In this document: positions 27,089-35,167 of the stretch, piece by piece
Numbering within the stretch: position 1 is the first letter of the stretch
Layout of the letters: each line of letters starts with the position of its first letter
DNA from: Acetobacter conturbans
GTDB lineage: Bacteria > Pseudomonadota > Alphaproteobacteria > Acetobacterales > Acetobacteraceae
Direction of reading: 5' to 3'
Assembly (NCBI RefSeq): GCF_011516755.1
Contig: NZ_WOSY01000005.1
Span: 1 to 64,000 of the forward strand
Length of the DNA: 64,000 bases
Made by a program: the position numbers and the translations under genes
Notes under the pieces: model-generated
Seen by the model: only the letters and a program-made list of their open reading frames with translations
Told to the model about the DNA's origin: nothing
Database searches by the model: none

Positions 27089-29503
27089 CTACTCAGCAGC
27101 CAAAGCTCCCAACAATACCTCTCCAAACCGCTCCGGCGAATACCCGTCCGCAACAAGAGCCTTTCCCGCATCCGACCGCACCCGCCACAGCGCATCATCT
27201 CCAAGTAACGCCACCAACGCCTCGGCAAACACATCCGCTGTATCAGCCACAGCAACCGCACTCTCCAGTCCCGCGATCCCCTCAGCCCCAACCGGCGTGG
27301 TGACGAGCGGCAGACCGTAGTGCAGCGCTTCCAGCACCTTGTTCTTGACGCCAGCACCGAAACGCAGCGGCACGGCGGCGACGCGGGCGGTGGCGTAGAG
27401 CCGTGCCAGTTCTTCGTCGGAGATAAAACCGGTGACGGTCACATCGGGACCAGCCAAAGCTCGGACTTCGGCGGCGGGTTTTGATCCGGCGAGAATCAGC
27501 CGCGCGTTCGGCACGCGCAGCCGAACTTTCGGCATGATCTCGCGCACCAGCCAGAGGGCGGCATCGACATTCGGGGGATGACCGAAGCCGCCGACGAACA
27601 GGATGGTCGCGCCCGGTGTGACGGGTCTCGCAGTGCGGTCCGGGGTGAAGCAGAACGGCACGATGGCGTGCGGTCGTGCGGTCGGGGCGAGTTCGCGGAC
27701 GAGATCGACTTCGTATTGCGATAAATAGAGTACCGAATGAAACTGCGGCCAGAGCCATGTTTCCAGTCGCCGCATGGTGAGCGCCTCCTGACGGATCTGC
27801 GTGTCACCCGTCACCTCCGCTTCGCGTTCCAGCCGCAGGAAGTGAATATCGTGGCCGTAATAGGAGCGTCGTGCGTCGGTGTTGAGTACCGCATCCGGCA
27901 GGAAAGCGCGGGCAATGGTCGGGCGCATGATCATGACATGGTCGAGATCAGAGCCGTTCTCCGCGACCCACTCCGCGAAACTGTGCGGGTCGGTCTCGTC
28001 GATGATCTCCACGCCCAGCCGTTCGAGGGGGTGGGAATAGGTGTTGCGCTGGCGGTTCTCAGGCCAGAATTTTACCAGCCATCCGGCATTACACAGAGCA
28101 TGGATCACGCACATCGTGGCGCGGGAGCCGGCGTCGCGGTCGGGTTCCGGCACGTAATGATCGATGATGAGGATCGTCTGTCGACCGTGCGCGTGTGACG
28201 CGGCGCGGAGGAAGTGCGTTGCGGGCGGGAAATGCTCTGCTTCCAGCGCGTCGCGCCAGCGTTCCAGCATCAGGGCCCGGTTGCGACCCTGATACGCCTT
28301 TACGCCGCTGGTCTCGTCCGTCCCGTGCGAAACGCCTTCATGGTGGATGACCACCGAACCGGGCTCGAACACCACACGCAGACCGGAAGCACGGACACGG
28401 AAAGCGAGGTCTGTGTCCTCGTAATAGGCCGGGGCGAAGGCTTCATCGAATCCGCCGAGGGACTCGAACAGGTCACGGCGCAGCATGATCGATGCGCCGG
28501 AGATGTAGTCCACGTCGCGCGAATAGCTGTAGACGGCCCGGTTCGGGTGCGGATCGTTGCGTCCGAAATTCCAGCCGGAGGCGTCGTTCCAGATAATGCC
28601 GCCTGCTTCCTGCAACCGTCCGTCCGGATAGAGCAGTTTCGAACCGGTCAGGCCGATGCCGCCATCCGTTTGCAGACGAGCCAGCAGGGCGTCGAACGTG
28701 CCGGGCAGCACTTCCGTATCGTTATTCAGCAGATGGAGATACGTCCCCGCGGCAGTCTTCGCGGCCTCGTTGCAGTTCTTCAGGAAGCCGAGATTTTCGG
28801 ATCGCTCGATCAGCACCAGCCCCATGACGGCACGCAGTTCGGCGATGTCCGGATCGCCTGAGGCGTCTTCCGCCACGATCACCTCGTAAGGGCAGGATGG
28901 TGGGTGGCGCAGGATCGAACGCAGGCAGCGTAGCGTGACCGGAACCTGTCCGTAACTCGGGATGACGATGCTCAGAACGGGATAGGCATGGCGCGGGAAA
29001 CTGATGGCTGCCAGCGTTTCCTTGCGATGACCGCGACGGCTTTGTCCCCGGCGTGAGGAAGGCTGAGGCAGCGTTTCCGCAGGGGAAGGGATCTCTTCCT
29101 GGTGGGGAATATCCGCCTTCAGTTCCGTCTGTTTCCGGCGATACATCCGCAGGCGGTCGGGGAACTGACCGGTCGCCAGCCACCAGCAGGATTTTGTGGA
29201 GACGCGGAGTGCGCGTGCCAGCCGTGGTGTGTGTTCCAGCGCCGTGCGGGCAGGCCATGTCAGCCGCCAGAACGTGCTGCTTTCATAGGCTTCCACATCC
29301 CGTCGGAGGGCGGCAATCGTGGTTTCGGATGTCTTGTCCTGCGCACGGAGCCGGTCGATCTCGTCTTGCAACTGGCGTAAATCGGGATGGGCGGGGGAGC
29401 GGTCAGGAGAACGGGACACGGTGGACTCTTGCCTCGACGACGGAAATTCAGGCTTCCACCCTGCGTCCCGTGAGGAGGGCGATGGGGAGGAGCGCTGTTG
29501 CAT
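27089..29503 (-). CDS. Two-domain glycosyltransferase (GT2-like plus GT4-like)
   Basis: The 804-residue protein has an N-terminal coiled-coil region (LQDEIDRLRAQDK, about residues 45-75). A GT2 domain follows from about residue 175, with VLSIVIPSYGQ, IVAEDASGD, HLLNNDTEV (the DxD-equivalent) and FYED-type YYEDTDLAFR. A second domain runs from about residue 440 to the end, with ILIIDHYVPEPDRD and the GT4 region VPLRFGAGVKNKVLEALHYG. Such fusions build O-antigen or exopolysaccharide chains. Sugar specificity cannot be read. It borders the island and is followed by a GC hairpin. Confidence 0.9.
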   Translation of the reverse strand: MQQRSSPSPSSRDAGWKPEFPSSRQESTVSRSPDRSPAHPDLRQLQDEIDRLRAQDKTSETTIAALRRDVEAYESSTFWRLTWPARTALEHTPRLARALRVSTKSCWWLATGQFPDRLRMYRRKQTELKADIPHQEEIPSPAETLPQPSSRRGQSRRGHRKETLAAISFPRHAYPVLSIVIPSYGQVPVTLRCLRSILRHPPSCPYEVIVAEDASGDPDIAELRAVMGLVLIERSENLGFLKNCNEAAKTAAGTYLHLLNNDTEVLPGTFDALLARLQTDGGIGLTGSKLLYPDGRLQEAGGIIWNDASGWNFGRNDPHPNRAVYSYSRDVDYISGASIMLRRDLFESLGGFDEAFAPAYYEDTDLAFRVRASGLRVVFEPGSVVIHHEGVSHGTDETSGVKAYQGRNRALMLERWRDALEAEHFPPATHFLRAASHAHGRQTILIIDHYVPEPDRDAGSRATMCVIHALCNAGWLVKFWPENRQRNTYSHPLERLGVEIIDETDPHSFAEWVAENGSDLDHVMIMRPTIARAFLPDAVLNTDARRSYYGHDIHFLRLEREAEVTGDTQIRQEALTMRRLETWLWPQFHSVLYLSQYEVDLVRELAPTARPHAIVPFCFTPDRTARPVTPGATILFVGGFGHPPNVDAALWLVREIMPKVRLRVPNARLILAGSKPAAEVRALAGPDVTVTGFISDEELARLYATARVAAVPLRFGAGVKNKVLEALHYGLPLVTTPVGAEGIAGLESAVAVADTADVFAEALVALLGDDALWRVRSDAGKALVADGYSPERFGEVLLGALAAE

Positions 29504-29542
29504 CAGCCATACAGGCGGACGCGGTCGAGGGGAATGGAAGGC

Positions 29543-29962
29543 TCAGCTCAGAGCGGCGACTTCCGGCATCCGTGCAGTCAGTTCCAGTTCGATTTCCACT
29601 TCGGGACGATCGAACTGTTCCACGACGAGCACGGTGGTCGCGGGTCTGTTGTCGCCGAGCATGTCACTGACGAATGAGCCGCATGTCGAGAGGTGGCCGA
29701 CATTCTTGACGAGATAGGTCACGCGCACGACGTCACGCAGCGATGCGCCTTTCGTGGAGAGCATCGCATCTCCGGCACAGAAGGCGAGGCGACACTGATC
29801 GGCGATGCGGGCGGGGAAACGTCCGGAGCGGCGATCATAGCCCCTGAGATGTTTCAGGCGCAGGTTCTGGCGTGACTGTTCACAGGTAGGCTGGTCCATC
29901 TCGAATCGGGGCAGGGGCTCGGTAAGATCGTTTTCACGTCTTGTTGCCAATGCTGCTTCCAT
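29543..29962 (-). CDS. RidA/YjgF family protein
   Basis: The protein (139 residues) matches the RidA family in its second half: GASLRDVVRVTYLV, then DNRPATTVLVVEQF with the conserved Arg of the ligand pocket, and VEIELELTA at the end. True RidA deaminates reactive 2-aminoacrylate-type imines. This member has a longer N-terminus and belongs to a less characterised subgroup, so the reaction is uncertain. The start at 29962 has AAAGGGCG upstream. A longer start at 29998 is possible. It is divergent from the PTS operon. Confidence 0.8.
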   Translation of the reverse strand: MEAALATRRENDLTEPLPRFEMDQPTCEQSRQNLRLKHLRGYDRRSGRFPARIADQCRLAFCAGDAMLSTKGASLRDVVRVTYLVKNVGHLSTCGSFVSDMLGDNRPATTVLVVEQFDRPEVEIELELTARMPEVAALS

Positions 29963-30097
29963 TCGGATCGCCCTTTCACGGTGACACAAAATTGTCATAA
30001 TCTGAAAGGGCTTGCAAAGAAAGATGTTTCTTCAGGGAAACGCTGTCAGAGCGTAATGATTTCAGTAATTGCATGTTGGTGGAGAAGCCTGCGGGAG

Positions 30098-30571
30098 ATG
30101 ACTGTGAGCGAGGAAAGATCCGTCAGGCGCTTCCATGCCAGTTGCGCGGCGCGGCGCGGGAAGGGAGTGCTGCTGTTCGGACCGTCCGGCACGGGCAAGT
30201 CCGATCTCCTCCTCCGGCTCATGGCGCGCGGATATGCTCTGGTGGCCGATGACAGGGTGGAAATGACAGCCGGGATGGCGCGTGCGCCCATGCGTTTGCG
30301 TGGCCTGATCGAAGTCCGGGGATGGGGGATTGTGCGCTGCCCTTTCGTGGCGGAAGCCCCCGCCGTTCTCGCGGTGAGACTTCTCCGTGAAAGTGAGGTC
30401 GCGCCCCGCCTGCCTGCAGAAGGCGGCACTCACCCGGAAACCGGGCTCCCGGTGCTATATCTGGATGGCATGATGGCGTCCGCGCCCGAGCGGATCGATA
30501 TCGCCCTGGACTGCCTGGAAGAGCGAGCCTTTCTTGTGCCGCAGAGCGCCATGTTGGCCAGCGATGACTGA
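30098..30571 (+). CDS. hprK: HPr kinase/phosphorylase, short alphaproteobacterial type
   Basis: The 157-residue protein corresponds to the C-terminal catalytic domain of HprK only, as in many alphaproteobacteria. It has the P-loop LLFGPSGTGKSDLLL, VADDRVEM (catalytic Asp region), the LRGLIEVRGWGI signature and the ending VPQSAM. It should phosphorylate Ser53 of the HPr encoded downstream and reverse that reaction. The N-terminus is uncertain: ATG at 30098 fits the family, and ATG at 30056 would add 14 residues. It opens the hprK-rapZ-EIIA-ptsH-ptsI cluster. Confidence 0.92.
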   Translation: MTVSEERSVRRFHASCAARRGKGVLLFGPSGTGKSDLLLRLMARGYALVADDRVEMTAGMARAPMRLRGLIEVRGWGIVRCPFVAEAPAVLAVRLLRESEVAPRLPAEGGTHPETGLPVLYLDGMMASAPERIDIALDCLEERAFLVPQSAMLASDD

Positions 30572-30742
30572 AGACGACAAAAATGTGTCAGAGGGACGCC
30601 AGAGTCTGATATGGTCTGACGCATAATGTGTTGATGGGTGTCCCATTCAGGGATCCCGCTCGGCCAGACAGGGCCGCCGAAAACTGTCGGATGGCCCGGT
30701 CGGGTGTTTTTCTCTTCTTCATCAGGGTGCTTGTCGGGTTCA

Positions 30743-31810
30743 ATGGTGACGCCTCAGACTGCCGAAGATGTTCCGCCACGCCAGATCCTGCTCGTCACGG
30801 GTCTGTCGGGCGCAGGAAAGTCGTCGATTCTGCGGATTCTCGAAGATCTCGGGCATGAGGTGATCGATAATCCTCCGCTCGGGATGCTCGACGAGATCGT
30901 GGCGCGCGGGGACCGACCCATTGCCGTGGGCGTGGATTCCCGCACGCGGGGATTCGATGCTTCCGCCGTGCTGGAGGCGTTGGCGCGGTTGCGGATGAAT
31001 CCTCATCTGCGTGCCGAACTGCTCTATGCCACCGCCGACAAGACGACGCTTTTGCAGCGCTATACCGCCACTCGCCGAAGGCACCCGCTGGCCCCGCACG
31101 GCAGCGTCAAGGAAGGTATCGACGCCGAAAACCAGCTCACGGCCCGGTTGCGGGCGAATGCCGATCTGGTGATCGATACGTCAGACCTCTCGGCCCCCGA
31201 ACTACGGCGGCTGGTCGAGACGCGCTTCGGGACATGGCAGAGTGGCCCTGACGAAGGGCTGACGGTCGTGCTGATGTCCTTCGCCTTTCCGGCAGGACTG
31301 CCCCGCGAAGCGGATATGGTGTTTGACGCACGGTTCCTGAGAAATCCGCATTATGAATCCGAACTGGCCCCGCAGACCGGCCTTGATCGCCCCGTCGCGG
31401 CCTATGTCGAGGCCGATCCCGACTATGAGCCTTTTCTGGAGCAGATTCTCGGCATGCTCAGGCTGGTCATTCCCCGCTTCGTGCAGGAAGGAAAGAAATA
31501 CGCGACGATTGCAGTCGGGTGTTCCGGCGGCCGTCATCGCTCGGTGACCCTGGTCGAGGCTCTCGGTCACAAACTGGCCGACCCGGCGGAAGGGATTGGC
31601 GGCGAAGGACCGATTGCGGTCGTGCATCGGGAACTGGCACGTCAGGGCATCGCCGGACCGGGGGCCGCCGCTTGGCGCTGGGCAAGAAAACCCGTCGACA
31701 AGCCGGACGAACGGGATACGGGCCTTGAGGAAAAACTGATGAAAGCGGCAGGAGCCGGACTGGCAGAAGATGACGCATCGTCACGGTCCATGGCGCGGGA
31801 AAATTCATGA
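30743..31810 (+). CDS. rapZ: RNase adapter protein RapZ family
   Basis: The 355-residue protein has Walker A GLSGAGKSSILRILEDLG, the LDSR-like GVDSRTRGFD, a TRRRHPL segment, and the C-terminal VGCSGGRHRSVTLVE, all RapZ/YvcJ hallmarks. In enterobacteria RapZ controls GlmS through small-RNA decay. In alphaproteobacteria it sits with PTS genes and its target is less clear. The length exceeds the usual 285 residues because of a C-terminal tail of about 50 residues. The start at 30743 is chosen because homology begins shortly after it. The stop overlaps the next gene by ATGA. Confidence 0.93.
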   Translation: MVTPQTAEDVPPRQILLVTGLSGAGKSSILRILEDLGHEVIDNPPLGMLDEIVARGDRPIAVGVDSRTRGFDASAVLEALARLRMNPHLRAELLYATADKTTLLQRYTATRRRHPLAPHGSVKEGIDAENQLTARLRANADLVIDTSDLSAPELRRLVETRFGTWQSGPDEGLTVVLMSFAFPAGLPREADMVFDARFLRNPHYESELAPQTGLDRPVAAYVEADPDYEPFLEQILGMLRLVIPRFVQEGKKYATIAVGCSGGRHRSVTLVEALGHKLADPAEGIGGEGPIAVVHRELARQGIAGPGAAAWRWARKPVDKPDERDTGLEEKLMKAAGAGLAEDDASSRSMARENS

Positions 31811-32328
31811 TTGGTATTGTGTTGGTGACGCAGGGTGCACTGGGCGTCGCGCTGCGTGAAACGCTCGAGCATGTTGTTGGCATGCAGGAACGGCTGGCGA
31901 CGGTGAGTGTCGGGGCCGATGACGACCTTGTTGCGCGGCGCGAGGAACTGGAATCGTGTGTTGCGGCAGTCGATGACGGCGATGGCGTGATGCTGGTGAC
32001 CGACATGTTCGGCAGCACGCCCTCCAATCTGGCGGTGGCGATGATGGAACCCTGCCGGATCGAGGTGCTTGGGGGCGCCAATCTTCCCATGCTGGTGAAG
32101 CTGGTGCAGATGCGCGATCTGCATACGCTCGAAGAGTGCGCGAGCGCTGCGGAAATGGCGGCGCACAAATATATCAGCCGCGCCTCCCATCTTCCTGCAC
32201 AATGTCTGGACGGTGCCCGTCGGTGTTCCGAAAAAGCGGGCGCCGATAAAATTCACCCGTTTCAGCTTCGTCCTGAGCCGCTTCAGGCCCCGAGCACCTC
32301 GCTCCTCCGTAAAGTCGCGGCAGGATGA
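31807..32328 (+). CDS. PTS EIIA mannose-type domain protein lacking the phospho-accepting histidine
   Basis: The first 130 residues match EIIA-Man: GIVLVTQGALG, TLEHVVG, VMLVTDMFGSTPSN and GANLPMLVKLVQM. The active-site motif is normally T-H-G, with the histidine that takes the phosphate from HPr. Here codon 9 is CAG, giving T-Q-G. The Asp in VTDMFG is kept. The protein also has a 45-residue C-terminal extension with no family similarity. It probably cannot be phosphorylated in the usual way and may act as a fixed-state regulator or be decaying. It is coupled to rapZ and to ptsH by 4-base overlaps. Confidence 0.85.
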   Translation: MIGIVLVTQGALGVALRETLEHVVGMQERLATVSVGADDDLVARREELESCVAAVDDGDGVMLVTDMFGSTPSNLAVAMMEPCRIEVLGGANLPMLVKLVQMRDLHTLEECASAAEMAAHKYISRASHLPAQCLDGARRCSEKAGADKIHPFQLRPEPLQAPSTSLLRKVAAG

Positions 32329-32636
32329 AGGAAGGAAGCGAGGGAGCCGTCACGCGTAACGTGACGATTGTTAACGCCAAGGGACTGCACGCGCGGGCTT
32401 CCGCCAAATTCGTTGCTCAGGCCGAGAAGTGGGCTGCGGACGTGACGGTGGGTTATGGCGATGAAACCGTTTCTGCCTGCTCCATCATGGGATTGATGCT
32501 GCTGGGCGCGGGGGTGGGCGCGACAGTCACCCTCTCCGCGACGGGCGTTCAGGCTCAGGAGGCAGTCGAGGCTCTTGCCGCTCTCGTGGCCGCAGGGTTT
32601 AGCGAGAATGACGGAGCGCTCGCCAGAGCGGGCTGA
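32325..32636 (+). CDS. ptsH: Phosphocarrier protein HPr
   Basis: The 103-residue HPr has the EI-dependent phosphorylation site His22 in AKGLHARASAKF. The HprK site is Ser53 in ACSIMGLMLLGA. Both sites are intact, in contrast to the EIIA gene just before it. The stop lies within or just before the EI reading frame. Its role is probably regulatory, because no sugar permease of the PTS is encoded in this cluster. Confidence 0.95.
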   Translation: MKEGSEGAVTRNVTIVNAKGLHARASAKFVAQAEKWAADVTVGYGDETVSACSIMGLMLLGAGVGATVTLSATGVQAQEAVEALAALVAAGFSENDGALARAG

Positions 32637-34506
32637 CGGGGATGGCATGCAGGCTCATCGCGGTTCTTCAGGTCAGAGTGGCGAGAATGCCGCCAGGGTA
32701 ACACGGTCACGCCTGTCCGTTGATGTGAGCGGAGAGCGGGTTCTGAAAGGCGAGCCTGTCGGTTCGGGTTTCGCTATCGGCCCCGCCTTTATCGCCGGGG
32801 AAGCCCCTGCGATTGAACCCGGAAGTCGTCTTTCCCACTTGTCGCGGGAAGAGGAACTGAGCCGTTTTCATGAGGCGGTGGAGCGTTCCATCGCGCAGTT
32901 ACGAAAACTCCAGCATCGGATCGCGCGTCTCCCCGAGGAAAGTCAGGTCGAGATCGGTCCGCTGCTGGAGGTCTATCAGCGCATGCTGGGGCCGTCGCGG
33001 TTGCAGAAAGGCGTCCTGAGTCGTCTTGAAGAAGGTCTGACGGCTGAAGCCGCTGTTCAGGAGGCGACGGAAGAGCTGGCTGGCCTGATGGTCGCGACGC
33101 CAGATGAAAATGGCCTGACCGGTGAAGATGCCGCCGCCGCTGAACGCCGTGCGGGTGAATTCCGTGAAATCGGGCGTCGGCTGATCCGCAATCTCGGGCG
33201 CGAACCCTTTCTGTCGCTTGCGGCGATGCCCGATGGCGCAATTCTGGTGGCGGAGACGCTTCGGCCTGCCGATGCCGCCATGATCGACCCCGCGCGCGTG
33301 GTTGCCGTCGTGCTGGAGGATGGGGGTACGACCGGTCATACAGCCATCATGTTGCGTGCGCTCGGAGTGCCTGCGGTCCTTGCCGTCGCCGGGGTGCTGG
33401 ATCACATGCATGATGGTGTCACGCTGGTGGTGGACGGCTATGCCGGTACCGTGACCGTCGATCCCTCGGCGCGAACTTTGAGGCAGGCACGGAAGCAGGT
33501 CGCGGCCTATGTTCAGGAACGGCAGCAACTGGGTCGTATGCGGCGGCTGGCGTCCCGCATGGCGAGCGGCGAGAAAATCGTTTTGCAGGCCAATCTTGAA
33601 CTCCCTGCCGAATTGCCGCTGATCGCCCAGTCGGGTGCTGCCGGGATTGGTCTTCTGCGCACGGAGTTCCTGTTCATCAACGCCGAGACGTTGCCGGACG
33701 AAGCGGCGCAGTATGACATCTACGCTGCCATCGTTTCGACCATGGGCGCGGACACAACGACCATCCGTGTGCTCGACTGGGGTGGCGAGAAGCAGGCCGA
33801 AGCGCTGGCGCGCGCAGGGATTGCCGGACGTGATGTGGTGAATCCGGCTCTGGGCCTGCGAGGAATCCGGCTCCTTCTGGAACACCCGGAATTGCTGGAA
33901 ACGCAGTTTTCTGCAATTTTGCGCGCCGCCGCAAAAGGGCCTGTACGCGTTTTGCTGCCCATGGTGACTGTCGCTTCCGAGATCATTGCCGCACGGGAGA
34001 TTTATGACCGGGTGGCGCGGCGGCTGAAACGCAAGGGGATCGACATCGGAGAGTCGTTGCCTCCGCTCGGCATCATGATCGAGACCCCTGCAGCCGCTCT
34101 GACGGCGGGTGTACTGGCCCAGTATGCGGATTTTCTGGCTATCGGTTCCAACGATCTGACGATGTATCTTCTGGCAGCCGATCGGGCCTCTTCGGAAGTG
34201 GCGGCGCTGTATAATCCCCTGCATCCGGCGGTGCTGAGGATGATTGGCGATATCGTCATGGCAGGTCTGATGGAGCGCTGTCCGGTGTCGCTGTGTGGAG
34301 AAATCGCAAGTGACACGGCCCTGACACCTCTGCTGATCGGGCTGGGGTGTCGCTCATTCTCCATGTCCGCTTCGGCCGTGCCGCGCGTGAAGCAGGTGAT
34401 CCGTAGTCTCGACTACGATGCCTGTCGCCAGTTGGCGCGGAGAGTTCTGGCGGAAACCGATGCAGAGGGCATCCACAAGCAACTGAAAAGATTTCGTACG
34501 GTGTAG
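32608..34506 (+). CDS. ptsI: PTS enzyme I (phosphoenolpyruvate-protein phosphotransferase)
   Basis: The EI protein has the HPr-binding N-domain, the phospho-His motif GGTTGHTAIMLRALG (His244 with this start), and the PEP-binding C-domain. In the C-domain are GLLRTEFLF, IMIETPAAALTA, LAIGSNDLTMYLLAADR and the catalytic Cys in SLCGEIASD. It transfers phosphate from PEP to HPr. The N-terminal 40 residues before RVLKGEPVGSG are poorly conserved, and ATGs at 32575, 32608 and 32647 are all possible starts. It is the last gene of the operon, with a hairpin after the stop. Confidence 0.94.
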   Translation: MTERSPERADGDGMQAHRGSSGQSGENAARVTRSRLSVDVSGERVLKGEPVGSGFAIGPAFIAGEAPAIEPGSRLSHLSREEELSRFHEAVERSIAQLRKLQHRIARLPEESQVEIGPLLEVYQRMLGPSRLQKGVLSRLEEGLTAEAAVQEATEELAGLMVATPDENGLTGEDAAAAERRAGEFREIGRRLIRNLGREPFLSLAAMPDGAILVAETLRPADAAMIDPARVVAVVLEDGGTTGHTAIMLRALGVPAVLAVAGVLDHMHDGVTLVVDGYAGTVTVDPSARTLRQARKQVAAYVQERQQLGRMRRLASRMASGEKIVLQANLELPAELPLIAQSGAAGIGLLRTEFLFINAETLPDEAAQYDIYAAIVSTMGADTTTIRVLDWGGEKQAEALARAGIAGRDVVNPALGLRGIRLLLEHPELLETQFSAILRAAAKGPVRVLLPMVTVASEIIAAREIYDRVARRLKRKGIDIGESLPPLGIMIETPAAALTAGVLAQYADFLAIGSNDLTMYLLAADRASSEVAALYNPLHPAVLRMIGDIVMAGLMERCPVSLCGEIASDTALTPLLIGLGCRSFSMSASAVPRVKQVIRSLDYDACRQLARRVLAETDAEGIHKQLKRFRTV

Positions 34507-34512
34507 GTGGGT

Positions 34513-34535
34513 GTGTTTTCAGAATCTGAAAACAC
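34513..34535 (+). terminator. Terminator-like hairpin after ptsI
   Basis: GTGTTTTCAG and CTGAAAACAC pair perfectly across AAT, six bases after the stop. The T-run is within the stem, so it is of moderate strength. Confidence 0.65.
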
Positions 34536-34604
34536 TATGATCACGGACGGGATGCCGGAACCGATGACCTGTCAGGGTGCAGGCTCTTGCAAAAGGCACC
34601 TCTG

Positions 34605-34638
34605 AAAAAGGAAAAGGGCAACCAGCAGGTCGCCCTTT
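34605..34638 (-). terminator. Terminator of the His-rich secreted protein gene
   Basis: On the minus strand AAAGGGCGACC pairs with GGTTGCCCTTT (two mismatched positions) and runs into TTTCCTTTTTC. Confidence 0.7.
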
Positions 34639-34663
34639 CCGCAAAACGTCTAACGGCAGCAGA

Positions 34664-34927
34664 TTAGTTGTTGCTGCTGCTGTCGTTGTTGTTTTCGTGA
34701 CGATCGCCATGACCTTCACGATCACCATGGCCGCTGTTGCCATTGCTGTCGCTGTTATTGTTGCTGCTGTCGCCGCTTTCCTGATTCCGGTCGTGGTGCT
34801 TGCCATGACCCTTATGGCTGTGCTTGCCATCCTGCTGCTGGGAATCGCTCGAGGAGCTGTCATCGGCATGCGCCATGACAGGAAGTGCGAAACCCATAGC
34901 GGCGATAAGAAGCATTGCTTTTTTCAT
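34664..34927 (-). CDS. Small secreted His/Asn/Ser/Asp-rich protein
   Basis: The 87-residue protein has a clear signal peptide (MKKAMLLIAAMGFALPVMAHA). A fully low-complexity mature part follows: a serine/aspartate stretch, KHSHKGHGKHHDRN, and repeats of GHGD/REGHGDRHE between Asn/Ser-rich linkers. I know no family for it. The histidine clusters suggest periplasmic metal binding, but that is inference. AGAAGGGA lies at good distance upstream of the ATG, and terminators lie on both sides, so it is an independent real gene. A long open frame on the opposite strand is its shadow. Confidence 0.75.
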   Translation of the reverse strand: MKKAMLLIAAMGFALPVMAHADDSSSSDSQQQDGKHSHKGHGKHHDRNQESGDSSNNNSDSNGNSGHGDREGHGDRHENNNDSSSNN

Positions 34928-34991
34928 TTTAAATCCCTTCTGCTGACCCGTCTGTCAGACCACGGGAAAGCTAAGTGGGGATTAAGGCCTG

Positions 34992-35019
34992 AAAAAGACC
35001 CCTCTTGTGGGAAAGGGGT
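34992..35019 (-). terminator. Terminator of the TctC-like gene
   Basis: On the minus strand ACCCCT pairs with AGGGGT across a 10-base loop and is followed by CTTTTT. It lies between the TctC-like gene and the His-rich protein gene, which share direction. Confidence 0.65.
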
Positions 35020-35167
35020 ATGCGTTCTTGATGAATTGACCAGAAGAACGCCGAAAAACCGGCCTCTTTTCCGATTGTTGATATGTAAGGAGACTATTTG
35101 TTTCTTACGGTTGCATTCGAGGTATGAAAATGAAAAGGAGAATTGGCTTCTTTTTCTTGATTGTGCC

